DNA of 64,000 nucleotides from Anniella stebbinsi (lineage: Eukaryota > Chordata > Lepidosauria > Squamata > Anniellidae): NCBI GenBank assembly GCA_029215795.1, contig JARDYH010000002.1:360432973-360496972 (forward strand), written 5' to 3'. The notes under the pieces are model-generated. The model saw only the letters and a list, made by a program, of their open reading frames with translations. It did not search any database and had not been told where the DNA came from. The stretch's first letter is position 1. Each line of letters begins with the position of its first letter. The translations under genes were made by a program, and so were the position numbers. Positions 40,001 through 53,300 of the stretch are shown here, piece after piece.

Positions 40001-43000
40001 ATTGTTTTTAAAACAAGATGAATTATTAGAAGGCACTTATTCAGTTGCCAGTCAAGTCACTGCACTTCAGAGACTAACAGACTCATGGGTGTTCACAGGC
40101 ACGTGGTTATCAAAACGGAAGGTGAAATGGCTTATAGGCAAAAGTTTCTTATCAACCGAAGGTGACATCTCGCACATCAACCCCCTCTCTCAAGTTGTTT
40201 GGCATCAACTAAATCTTGAAACTTTTGGGTCAGGGACAAGCATCCCAGAGACATGCTACTCTTCGACGCCACTCAGAATCTGTACCCCCTGCCCCGGAAA
40301 TAGACTGTTGTTTATTCTTCCCTCTTACTGTCCCCCCCTTTCACTCACAACTCAGCCTGAGGAGTAAGTTTACTCTGTCTGTCAGAGATGGGGGGGGGGG
40401 GGGGGGGGTTCAAGTTATTTCCCTTAAAAAGATGAGGAGGCACAGTCAGAATACAATACTTGGTATGATGGCAGACTAGGATTCAAATGCCACCTCAAAT
40501 TTTATTTATTACATTTACATGACATCTTTTTTTCCTCTAACAAGGAACCCAAAGCGGCTTACATGATCCTCTTCCTCTCCATTTTAGCCTCACAACTATC
40601 CTGTAAGGTAGGTTAGGCTGAGAGTCAGCAATTGGCTCAAAGTTGCCGAGTGGGGAGTAGAACCCTGATCTCCCCCGTCTCAGTCCAACACTCTAACCAT
40701 TACACCATACTGTCTCCCTTCGCCAATATGTCTGCCTTGTACAAGACACTAAGTTTCAATCACCCCTGAAAAATAAAGGATATTGTTGACCTGCCACTCA
40801 TGCTAGTTGTGGAAAGAAATGGAATTTGGACAGGGCTCACCATTAAAACCAAGTTCTGGGCCAAGGTAACACAAAATTCTGCTCCAAGAAAAGCTGAATT
40901 CTGTGAAAATTAGCACATGCTTCCTTAGTTTACATTACTTACTCTATTACTGCTACTCATGAATTACATCCTGGACAGCTGGAAATCATACTGAGCCCCT
41001 GCTGAGATTTCACTAGACATTACTGACATTTCAAAGGGCGATCTTTGCAGGCGTAATTGCTAAAAACATTTTCTTTTATTTTCTCTCGTTTCTTTTCTTT
41101 TTGTTATTTTTCTTGGAAAGCAGAGATTCTCAGGATGCTTAACTCAGGATGCTGAATCTGACCAGGGTAGTGTGTATTCTGCACAAGTAGAGACATGCAG
41201 GTTAGGCTGCATGTCCATACTTGTACAGAATACGCACCACCTTGAAATTGCTACAGAAAAGATAGCAGCAATAAACCAGGGTGCAGATTTCTAAAAACCA
41301 AGAGTGCCCTCCCAGCCAAGCTTCGATTGCTGCCATGCCAATTGGCTTGCTGATGGTAAGCCCCGTGGGTTAAAAGAGCCAGAGGGTTTTCTGAGTCAGC
41401 GAATAAGCAACAAAAATAAATGACAAGTATGAGCCAAGGAGCCTAAACGACAGATTCTCAAGGGCACTACTGATTGCACCCAAGTTAGATTCTGCACTGA
41501 AGGTCAAAGCACGCTCTTCCAAGCAGCAAAAACAACCTAAAATAGGGCAGAGACACTCCCAGGTGAGATGCCCTGGGCTTTTGGGCAGCTACACTCTTTC
41601 TGCAATATGTTTTTCCTCCAAGGTGCCATAGCTCATCAAGCTCTTCCTAAAGCCTGTGGGAATCAGAGAAGCCCTTTAAAACTAGAAAAGTGACAACAGA
41701 TATGAACTACAGTCTGCTCTGAAACTCCCAAACAAAAACTATTGAGTTTGCTCCATTTTTTTTAAGGCACCATTTGGTGGAAAAGCAGGATACAAATAAA
41801 TAAGGAGAAACTCCTAAGGAGGACTAGCTGATGAGCTACCACCCCTACCTTACGTGCACGTTGCAAGGGGCTTCAATTGATGTACAGATGGCATATGTTT
41901 TCTTCAACATTGGCCAAAATGTATAAAGGTGCCTCGGGAACTTGTTGGAAATGTAAAGAACAAGAAGGAACAGTTTATCATATAGGGTGGACGTGTAAAA
42001 AAGCAAAAACCTTTTGGATACAAATTCATTCCTTAATTCAAAAAATATTAAAGACCAATATACAACTGAAGCCGGAATATTTCCTTTTGGGCCTAATCGA
42101 TGACCAGATGAAAAGGAACTATGGAACCCTATTTTTATATATGATTACGGCAGCGAGACTATTATATGGACAAAAATGGAAAAGTCCAACTCTACCGACA
42201 AATGACAAATGGTTGTTGAAGATACTGGAATTGGCGGAGATGGCAAAACTTACCTCAATAATGAGAGAAAAAACAATATCTAGGTCCTTTACTGAATGGA
42301 AACCTCTTATAGACTTTTTGAAGGGACAAGAAAAAAACGACCTATTTATCTGTGGATTCAACCAATAAGTAGAAATGGTTAAAATAAGAGAAAGAGGGGA
42401 CATTTGTTTATAAGCAAGAGGACTTATCCTTGCTGGGGAGAAAATCGGAAGCTTATTATAACTCGATGGATTGTTTTATGTGTTTATTTGTCACTTTTCT
42501 TATTCTTTGTTGTTGTTATTGTTTTTCTAGGTAGTGTGTGTATTTTAGCTTGTCATTGTCTTGAAAATAAAAATTTTAAACCTAAAGCAAGGGGCTTCAA
42601 TGGAGCATGAAGTGGAAAATGCTGCTACTTTGCCCAAATAAGTGCAGAAGACCAGGATGCTAGTATTTATACAAAGACCTGACCAATCCGAAGGCTTCAT
42701 ACTGACAGTGGATAACAGGGGATGATAATGCATTCTGTTATCCACTTCGACTCCTGGGGGGTGGGGCTCTGAGGGCTAAGCATACGCAGTTTCAGGGTCT
42801 CTCTCTCCATACTAGGTCTCACAGTTCCTAGTCACACATACACACACCCTCAAAAAATAGGGTGTTCCCCTTCTCCCTCTCCAAACCACTGAAAAAGCTA
42901 GAAATGGTAACCAAGCCTAATCCTGAATTACAAAAAGCAGATCTGATGAAAGCAAAGTGTGTATGGCTCCAGCTTAAAGGTTTTAGCAGCAGCAGGGGCT

Positions 43001-44274
43001 GGCCACATTTCAGCTTTCAGTGAGTGAATGATTCTTCCAAAATCAATAAGCAGCAGTGAGTTTCGAAGCTCCCTAGCTCAGAGGACAGGATAGCGCCAGA
43101 TTAACAATGTGAAGTGAATTTACAGAAGCTTCAAAATAGTAACTGCCACAAAACTGGCACATTATGAGAGAAAACTACTGCCAAACATGTGCGCCCTGGC
43201 ATGTTACCTTGCTTGGGGCCTTGCCACTCCAAACAGAGGCCCCACATACCCGTGATGTTCAGATTTCATTACAGAGCACAGCAATGGACTGAGCTTGTGT
43301 ACAAAATGGGTAAGGCCCACTGCTGTTACACATATTTAATTTTTAGGTTTTATGCTGCACAGTGGGACCCACTGCACCAGAGGCCGTGCTAAAACGTCAG
43401 ATGTGAGTTCTGACAAACAAATTAACACAGCATGACCCCCCCACACACCACCACCACCACCACCACACACCATTAGCTACTTAGCTCCCTGGGGTAAGGA
43501 AGTGTGGCTTGGGACAACTGGCAAGTAGTCTTAAGGCTTCAAGCCAAGAAGCTCTTGCAGTTGCCAAACTGATTTGCTGCTCTCCAGAAGCAAATAGGAC
43601 TTTCCACATGTTATTCTAGCTCCATCACACATCTGGATTCAATTTCGCAATGGCTCTGGCTTAATAGAAGGGCAACATGTTGTTTCTCTACCAGGACTTC
43701 AATCTAAGAAAATGACCACGATCACAAAACTGGAAGATACATCCTTACTCCAGTAAGCATAAAAGCCTGAGTATGATTATTCCAGTCCCACCTCACTTTC
43801 CTTATTTCAGCCATTACAGGGGTAGGTTTGATCCTTCTGTCCCTTAACAACATATATCACCCTCTCCAATGGAAGTTCCCCTTTTACCCGTTACGTTTCT
43901 TAAGCAGCAAGCCAAGATAGTAAACTGAATCTCCCTTTCGTGCAGCTATTGGTATCTATAGTTTTTACACTCTCAGGTATGTGTGGACTAAACACCTTCT
44001 CTGACAATAAGAGCGCCCTTCTTTTATTAGTCTCCACACAATTAAGACTGTGTAGAAGAAGCAGAGCTATGCCTGTGTAGAGAAACCAAAGCTGCCTCTA
44101 TGCTGGAAGCAACTCCTGACAAAACTGGAAGCAACTCATGGAAAGAGCCTATGCACATTCATTGAGGTTTGGCCTGCTCCTGATTGATTCTGGCTCAGCT
44201 TATAAGAGTACTGTAGCATTCTCTTATATCTGGCTGATACTGCAACGTTTCACATTTTAAATATTTAAAACACA

Positions 44275-44327
<53 letters not shown>

Positions 44328-47300
44328 ATGTATAAAAATGTATTTTTAAATTTAAAATTGTATTTTTAATCTATAAAAATGTATAAGCCCTACTGGTGAT
44401 CATTTGTTTTGTTTTGTAGCCCACATTTAAAGGATTCCAGACTGCAGACATGCCCCCAATGCATGGAGGTTCTCGCATTTTGGGGTGTTGTGGCTGAATT
44501 GCACAGCACTATACCTGTTTGTTGCATTATCACACAGGTCATGAATCACAAGCATATAGTTTGCTAAATGCAATGGCAGCACTGCTTACAGTGACTAAGA
44601 AACTGAACACCTCTCTCTTAACTTACCAACCACAGAAGACTACAGCAGGACTGTAGAACCCAGCGAAAGACACCCTTGCCATCTCTAATCTAGTTTGACA
44701 GAGTTCTGCTTCAAATCCCAACTGCTACCCTAAATAAGTTACCCCTCTCACATATACATTCCTGACCCACTCAAATTAAAATAAAGTCACATCAATACTG
44801 TAATACAAGCCACCCATTCCAGAAGACAAGATGTATTAACGAAAACGTTCAACTGGAAAGACATGAACTGGGTTCAGACAACACGATAACCAACAATGGT
44901 TTAAATAGTCTATGTTTGGTTATTTAACCCATCATGGGTTATCGTGTTATGTGGAGGGAGTTTTTTAACCAACGGTTGGTTATTTGGCCTAAATAACCAA
45001 CACAAATAACCAATGCTATGTAGAGTTGGCTATTTGAACCACCGTTGGTTATTGTGCTGTGTCAAGGGCACCGTTGATTATTTCCTCAGCCACCGTTGGT
45101 TATTTCTTCAGCCACAGAATCACAAGCAAGAGCGGTCAAAGTGGAAGCTGCTGCTCTAGTCCAGCCAGCAGGATAGTTTTTCTGCAGCAATGGCTGATGG
45201 GATACTTACGGGAGGACTGAGGGGAGTGTGAGGATGGGGGATGAGTGAGTCAACTCAGCATGGACTAATAGTCAACTCAACGCCGATCCTAATCCACACC
45301 ATGGTTGATTATTATCACGTTGTGTAGGGAGTACCCCCTAGATAAACAACTGTCAAGTTAATTATCACTCCACCGTTGGCTATCATGTTGCCCAAATGCA
45401 GCCATGGTCTGATTTTACCCCCTCCCCAGATCATCATTTTGAAACCAGCATTAGGGCAGAAAGACTTACACCCACTGGGGCTTTTCAGCATGCAAACACA
45501 CATGCACTGCCAGCCATTTGAATGCATTATGGCTCTTTGTAATACATGGCACCCTGCACCCCCTCCCCAACAGAAAACCAATAAGCAGAGATCTGGAGGT
45601 CAAAGAACCATACCATGGTTCTCATAACTGGTTCTCAGTACTTGCAAACAGCTAGCAAGATCTGAGGGCTGAGTTATATACTGTGGTGGTAAGTAAAGTC
45701 TGAAGTATAAGGGCTCCTAGCCAGACTTTCCCTTTGTGAGAGGAGATGCTACTAACAGAGGTGAGCACCACACAAGAGGAGTCAGTTGATATGCAATGAC
45801 AAACACTCCATTCAACATTTTTTTTTGCCCTTCTCCCCCGACAAAGTGATGATCTCACCGAGCACAAAGGAAGACCCAAATGTTGCATCATTTTGCACAT
45901 TGTCAGCTATTTCCTTAATTACCAGGGAATGATGCCATGAACAGCAACGGGGCAGCTTAGACACTGCCTTGAATCAAGGGCCCATTGTGCAGAACACACA
46001 GAGAACGCATGGCTTCTCAAGGGCATGTAAGTGGCTGAGGAGAGAACAATTTGCTTCTGCCCGGCTGTAGGACTTTAGCCTTTGGTCAGGATCACCTAGG
46101 AGCTGGGAATATTTTGAGAGAAAGCAGGAATGGATTTAAGGGGGGAAATATGCTGCTGCTGCTGCTGCAAGCTTGGTAGATTTGACAAGGGGAGAACTAC
46201 CAGAAAGGAGCAAATCCATGTCCAAGTTTGATCAGAAAAATCAACAGATGTCTTTAGAATCCAAACTGCCATTTGAGCTTCTAAACATATAGGTATCATC
46301 ATAGTTTAGATTGGCTTGTCTGAGTTCCTTTTTCCATTTGCAGTGGTCTCTGATGGCAAAGCAATGGCCCCAGCTATGAAATATCACACCAAACCACAGC
46401 TGTCATAAACCATAATTTACAAGCCGACTTCAAGCCGTGGTTTCTGATTTTAGTTTGTTGGCCAATCACAAACTATGGTTCATCACTTCATACATTACAC
46501 CAAACTGTAGTTATGCTTTCTTAATTATGGTTTGGTAGGTTGCCGCAGTTGAACCTTTGTATGACAAAACACGAAGTCCTCTGAACTACACCTTAAGCAA
46601 GCTCTTAGACAGAATGCTATTGCTATAGAAGTCCTCTTAGCAGTGAACAGAAGTTTCAGAATAAGTGCTTTAGCTGGACAATGTGTCCTGCTAGAAAACA
46701 AACTACTGCCATTTAGACCCAGTTCACATGCCAAGTGGTTTTGAATATTCAAGCCATGGCTGCAGCTTGTCATGTCACCCGAACCCGGGCAGCGGGGGTT
46801 GTGCAAGAGTTAAACAACCCTCGCATAACCCTAGAACAGGCCATGGGTTATGGAAGGATTGTTTAACCCTTGCACAACCTCCACCACCTGGGTTTGGATG
46901 ATATAACAAACCATGACTTGAATATTCATAATGGCTACCAACATGGTGGCTTATCTGATCATGTGAAACATCCCTTGCTGTCTGTTTGCAGCAGGTATTT
47001 AAGCCCCAAATGGCAATCAGCCCAGATCCGAACAAAGTCCTCAGAAATTAATCTTACAGATGAAACAACAGATCAAACAATTGCTGCGATAGCTTCATTA
47101 TTCGCTTAAGAATAAGACAGGCGAGTTCAGGCTAAACCAGAAAACCATGCTAGTCCTCTTCTCCAAGTAGCCAGAGGGGGAGGATGACTCATTGGTTTAA
47201 CAAGGCCTGACCTGGCACAGGGTCTATTGGCAACCCTTTGCATTTCCGAAGCTGCCAACTGTGCAGATTTGGTCTAGATGGCCCCCTCAAAAACCACCAA

Positions 47301-50300
47301 AATATGTAGAATCTGAAGCCATTCTTTTCAGAAACGGAAAATGCCTTGCGTCAGTAATACACAGTGAAGCACTGTGCTCCCCCAAGTTAAATCTGAATGT
47401 CTGTTATTCAACTATCAGGTTTGGCACAGAGGTGAAAGGCAGCCATTTTATCACATCACAGATGAGAGCTCCAAGTGACCAAAAGTACATCACCAGTAGT
47501 TAACTCACTTTTATCCTGGCGTGAGCACTACAAACACTGAAGAAGGCTTTTTAAAACAAAACATCTGCAGCGACTAATTATCTTACATATGGCAAAGTGC
47601 TTTACAACAGTGTTGCATCCCCCGTGAATTTTTAAAAATAATAATCATGATCTGTCTTCCAGTTTATAGAAAACAATCCAATCTGGTTGAACTGGAGATG
47701 ATTTGAGCTTGTCACAAACAATAGGCTGATTATAAGGCTGTTTTCTTGCAGTGTGACGAAAGCTTGCGGCAGCAGGGGCCAAGATCTGTCTGCACTTCAG
47801 AGCGATTAATTGTCCCGGTTCCCCCTCCAGGCAACCCAGAGTTCTATGCAATGGCTGAAATTCTGTTTCTACCCGAACTGCCATCATCTGCATAAATCTA
47901 CAGGTTTCTTTACCCTACATTAAGATGGATCCATTCTTTCAGATATACCTTCCCACAAAACTCCACGGAAAGGAGGAAAAATCGGTACTTATTTACAAAG
48001 TGCCGAAGTACACAGCCATTTCATAAGCAAATCGGCAGGTCCTTGCCCCAAGGACGTTTCTCCCCACAGTCAAAATTAGGACGCAAGGTAACAGAGGGGA
48101 GAGGCAAGAAAGGATAAATGTGCACATCCTTAGGTCTTATTTTAATTGGAGGCTTCACAGGGATTTGAGAAAAGATTTGAAGGAGAGAGACGTGGCATCG
48201 CATGGTTCTGTTCAAAGAGCCAGGCCAAGTGCACCTGAGCAGGCATGAGGAACACCAAAGTAATTCAAGGACAAAACAATCCTGGCTGTTTTAAGGAGCC
48301 GGACGACAAAAGCAGGGTGGAGTCAGCAAGTCAGTGCTTGGAGCTCAGGAGCAAGGCAGCCCTGCGACTTAGCCAGACACCCAACAAGGGGGAAATCAGT
48401 AAAACAAACAAACCATACAGCACATCCAGTGCTTGCAAACACTGCTGTCACATTTGCTCTCAGCTCTCCACAAAGACCACTCCAAGTGCCAGAGACATCC
48501 ATCATCTGCTAGGAATATGGCACAGCCAAGGGGCTCCTGCAAACAGCCATCAGGACAAGGAAATGTCAACATGGGATGCAAACGGCTGGCGGGGCAAGAT
48601 GAAGGGTGTAACACCAGCCACTTATTACAGCGTATTAGGCAGAAGATCCATCCTCTATTTGGAAAATATCTCTGCTAGAAGGACGGAGGTTCCTGGCACT
48701 GGTTTCAAACAGGACATATAATAAAAATAAATCAACTGACTGTTCTGCCCACGTCAACACATTTCCCACACACACATGTGTGCGGGAGGAGACTGCCAAA
48801 TACCAGCAGCGTCTGGCTGACACACTTGGAATTCCAGCAGCGCCTTCTTTGTTCTCTTCTCTGTAAAGTCCTGCAAAGCTCAGCCTTGGACGCATCCTGT
48901 GAAATTTGGGTGATAATTAAGCAGCCCCAGCTTAATCATCAGACCAGCAATTACTTGGGATACGGATTTCACTCACCAGAGGAATCACTCTGAACTTAAA
49001 ATTGGAAACAGCAGCTGCAAATGAAAGGTGCAAGAATCAGGAAAGGAAAGCAGCCACCCCATCACTGAGCCCCACTGAAAGAAGGGGCTGTAGCCCCATA
49101 GTGCAGTGTTTGCTTTAAAACAGACAGGGTTTCTCAATTTTTGTGAGGGCCATATCCAATCTGGACCCAAGGTGAGGGGTTTGCAACACAGGGGTTCTGT
49201 TGTCCTTTGCTGAAACTAGAAACTTCTGTCTGCTGTTGGGAAACTTCCGTCTGCTGCTGCCAGAAGAGCAGAAGACAGAAGGTGCCAATTTTTTTGAACA
49301 AGAAAGGGTGGATAGCCAGGCTCTGGCCATTTACATTAGGCCGAGCTATCCAGAGGCTTCATGCAGTCTGCCACTTGCAAGGGGCTTCAATAAAATTCAC
49401 ACAAGTAACATTCTTTTCTTCACATAAACGTCCAATTTTAGTGCATTTTTATGCCACTGCTCCTCCCAAAAAGCTCATGACAGCATCTATTGTTCTCTGC
49501 ACCCCAACAGTTTAGCATCACAACCCTGTATAGCAGTGATAGTGACTGGTACAAAGTCATTCAATGCACCTCAAGGCTAAGTGGAGAACTGAACTCCAAG
49601 GCCCTCTGATTGAAGTCCCTCACTCTAGTTATTAGATGCAGAGCACCCACAGCTCTACGCACTTCACGAAGCTAAGCCCCAGCCTCAAGCTCCAGCCTCA
49701 CTCCATGAAGTCTCTCTTCCAGCTCGAGTCCCTGGCTGAATTCGGACAACACAATAGTCAATGGTGGAGTAATAATCAACTTTACAGTTGTTCATCTAGG
49801 GCAGTGATGGCAAACCTATGACACGCGTGTCAGCACTGACACGCGTAGCCATTTCTGATGACACGCGGCTGCTGAGGCGGCCGGGTGGCGGGGGGTCACG
49901 CGGCGGTGGCAGCAAGACCCGGTGGCGGTGGAGGAGCCCGGGAAGCAGACGCCCCTGGAGGTAAGCACGAAGGGGGGCACTTACCTGCTGGGGCGGCCGC
50001 TTCCCGGGCTCCTCCGCCGCCTTCGCCGCCACTGCCGGGCTCGTAAGGCAAGAGGCCGCGCGGAAGAGGCGGGAGAGGGCCGGATCCGGAAGTGACGTAA
50101 CCGGCCCTCTCCCGCCTCTTCCGCGCAGCCTCTGGCCTCCTTGGGGCTCAATCGGGATGGTGATGACCCCTGAGGAGCCCGGACGCCCGCGCCCGCCTCT
50201 TCCGCGCCCGCCTCTTCTCTTTGATTTTTTAAATCTGGTCACCCTACCGCATGCCGAGAAGGATGTTTCATCCTCGAGTAGCCGAGGATGAAACATTTGC

Positions 50301-53300
50301 TGCTCCTGAGGATGAAACATTTGCGACTAGAGTCTTAGAGTTTATGTTTATGTTTTTTATGTTATTTAAAATATAAATATCGCGAAATAATGTTTTTTCC
50401 TCAAAGTGACACACCACCTGAGTTATGCTCAGTTTTTTGGCGAAGTTTGATACACCAAGCTCAAAAGGTTGCCCATCACTGATCTAGGGGGTACTCCCCA
50501 CACAACATGGTAATAAATAATCAACTGTGGTGTGGATTAGGATCAGCGCTGAGTTGACTATGGCAGCATTCGGACAACACGATAGTCAATACAACTGACA
50601 ATTGTTCACCCCCCACCCCTGTTGCTTATTGTGTCATCCGAATTCAGCCCCTAACTCTGTTGATACATTCATCAAGAGGAAAGATATGGGAAGCAGGAGA
50701 GATGTAGGACCCCAGTGGAGCATCACTGTTGGGGGTGGGGTGGGCTTTGGCAACAACTAAGTCTGGGGTGAGGGGGGAGTCAGGTGCGGTCCACCACTCA
50801 CGGGATCCTTCTCCATTAACGATAACAAGCCAATGGAATGAATACTACTCCATCTTCTTGCATGGAAAAGGTGATGGGTCTGCATCTCTATGCCTTAACT
50901 AGCAACTCGAGGCAACATGCTCATCAGAGAGGGCCGCATTCAAAGCAAGTTCTGCCTAGGGATCTGGAACTCTGAGAAGATTGCTCCAAGCTAGAAAATC
51001 AGTTGCCCATCCACATACCACTACAGATTAGCATACCATTCACCAAAAAAAGACTATTCTATCAGCGACTTTAGGCCCAATAGCTACATAGGATAATGGC
51101 ATGAATACTGGATGTTGGAAAGAAACCATGGAAGGCCGTCACCATCATGCCCTGTTTATAAGCTTCTCAAGGGCATTCAACTACTCCCACTGGCACAGAA
51201 GCAAGGAATCAATGGATCTGGTTAGGTCTCATCTTGAATATTGTGTCCAGTTCTGGCCACCACACTTCAAGAAGGATGCAGTCAAACTGGAGCATGTTCA
51301 GAGGAGGGCAACGAGGATGATCAAGGGTCTGGAAACAAAGCCCTAAAAGCAGAGACTGAAAGAACTGGGCATGTTTAGCCTGGGGAAGAGAAGACTGGGG
51401 GGGGGGGGGGAGACATGATAGCACTCTTCAAGTACTTGAAAGGTTGTCACACAGAGGAGGGCCAGGATCTCTTCTCGATCAACCCTAAGTGCAGGACACG
51501 GAATAATGGGCTCAAGTGCAGGACACGGAATAATGGGCTCAAGTGACAGGAAGTCAGATTCTGTCTGGACATCAGGAAAAACTTCCTGACTGGTACAGCA
51601 GTATGACAATGGAACCAATGACCTAGGGAGGTCGTGGGCTCTTCCACACTAGAGGCATTCAAGAGGCAGCTGGACAGGTATGCTTTAAGGTGGATTCCTG
51701 CATTGAGCAGGGGGTTGGACTCGATGGCCTTATAGGCCCCTTCCAACTCTACTATTCTATGATTCTATGATCTCTGTCCTGACCTTGCAAAGCAATTCTT
51801 ACATTCCTATAAGATTCAGAATACCTGTTCTAGTAGCCCTGTCCCCTTTCCCAGTGGCTAGAGTCATGTTCTTGAGGTTGCAATTTGGTGTAATTTGCTC
51901 CAAATATCAAGTAAGCCTGCAGACTGAGAAAATACTCACAGCCCTGCTTGTTTTTGATGGCGCATAGGAGGGGCAGACTTTGCTTCATTTCACACACACA
52001 CCAACCCATCCACTTTTTCTGCACCTAACTCTGAATCAGCAAGGACAAAAAATTGTATTGCTGGGAGCGATTTGCTCAGGGAAGATTCACTCCTGTCCAA
52101 ATGTGGAACTGTTCCAGCCCTCTTCCCTCTCCCTCCCCCATACACACACAAAAGCTGGATGGAAGATGCTTCTCTTTATCCTGTGAATAATAACTTGTCT
52201 TTCTTGTATATTAAGTGGAAAAAGCAGAAAGCCTACACAGAGAGATGGCAGCTGGGCTTGTCTTGTGTATTAGGGATGCTCAACAGAAGGCTAGAACAAG
52301 CTACCTTGCACCATTCAAGCCAATCTAATTCCACATTTGAAAACCACGGCTGCCTGTTGGTTTCAAGGGCTTCTCAAAGAGGAGCTTTACCAACGATATA
52401 CCTGAAAGAGTTAAAATGGACTGAGCCTGAGACCTCATCCATGCAAAGCATACGATGGGTGAGGCTCCGACTGAGGAATAACAGCGAAATGCTGAATACG
52501 GGAGGTGCAAATGCATCCACCTATGACTCCCTAATGTTGCACGTACTGTTAAAGCAGTGTGATCCAAGGAGTTGGAATGCCATCTCGACCAAGGAGATGC
52601 AGCATCAAATTCACCACAAATACACAAATATTATGCCAGTCCTTTTCCAACTTCACTGGCTGCCGATCCAGGTCCGGGCCCAATTCAAAGTGCTGGTACT
52701 AACATTTAAAGCCCTAAACGGCTTGGGGCCAGGATATCTAAAGGAACGCCTCCTCCCATATGTACCTGCCCGGACCCTAAGATCATCTACAGGGGTCCTT
52801 CTCCGTGAGCCCCTGCCAAAGGAAGTGAGGCAGGTGGCCACTAGGAGGAGGGCTTTCTCTGCTGTGGCACCCTGACTGTGGAATGAGCTCCCCAGAGAGG
52901 TTCGCCTGGCGCCTACTTTGTACTCTTTTCGTCGCCAGGTGAAGACCTTTTTATTCTCCCGGTATTTTAACAGTTAAATTAACTCAATTTTAATCCTTGC
53001 TGTTTTAAATTTGTATTTTAATCTGTATTAATTCCTGCTGCTTGGTTTTATTCTGGTTGTGTTTTTATATTGTATGTTATTCTGTGTTTTTAGATTGTGC
53101 CTTGTTTTATATATTTTAAAATGATTTCATGGTTTTAATTTTTGTGAACCGCCCAGAGAGCTTCGGCTATGGGGCGGTATAAAAATGCAATAAATAAATA
53201 AATAATAAAATAAAATAAGAGCTCTTAAGAACGTCACAAGATGGGAGTGTTCGGATGATTACTTAGAAAGAAGAAGCCATTGCGGCTTCTCCCCACCCCA

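Noticed and set aside
43450..43470. Short CCA repeat that might suggest an array
   Set aside because: It is a plain trinucleotide microsatellite with no spacers. CRISPR is not expected in vertebrate nuclear DNA.
49796..50320. 174-codon GC-rich frame on the minus strand
   Set aside because: It lies in the hairpin core of the hAT-like element, is low complexity, and shows no BED zinc finger or hAT transposase motif.
52072..52875. Long frame suggesting a larger protein
   Set aside because: Only the second half (after about 52630) matches an L2 C-terminus. The first half has no recognisable block and the join looks accidental.
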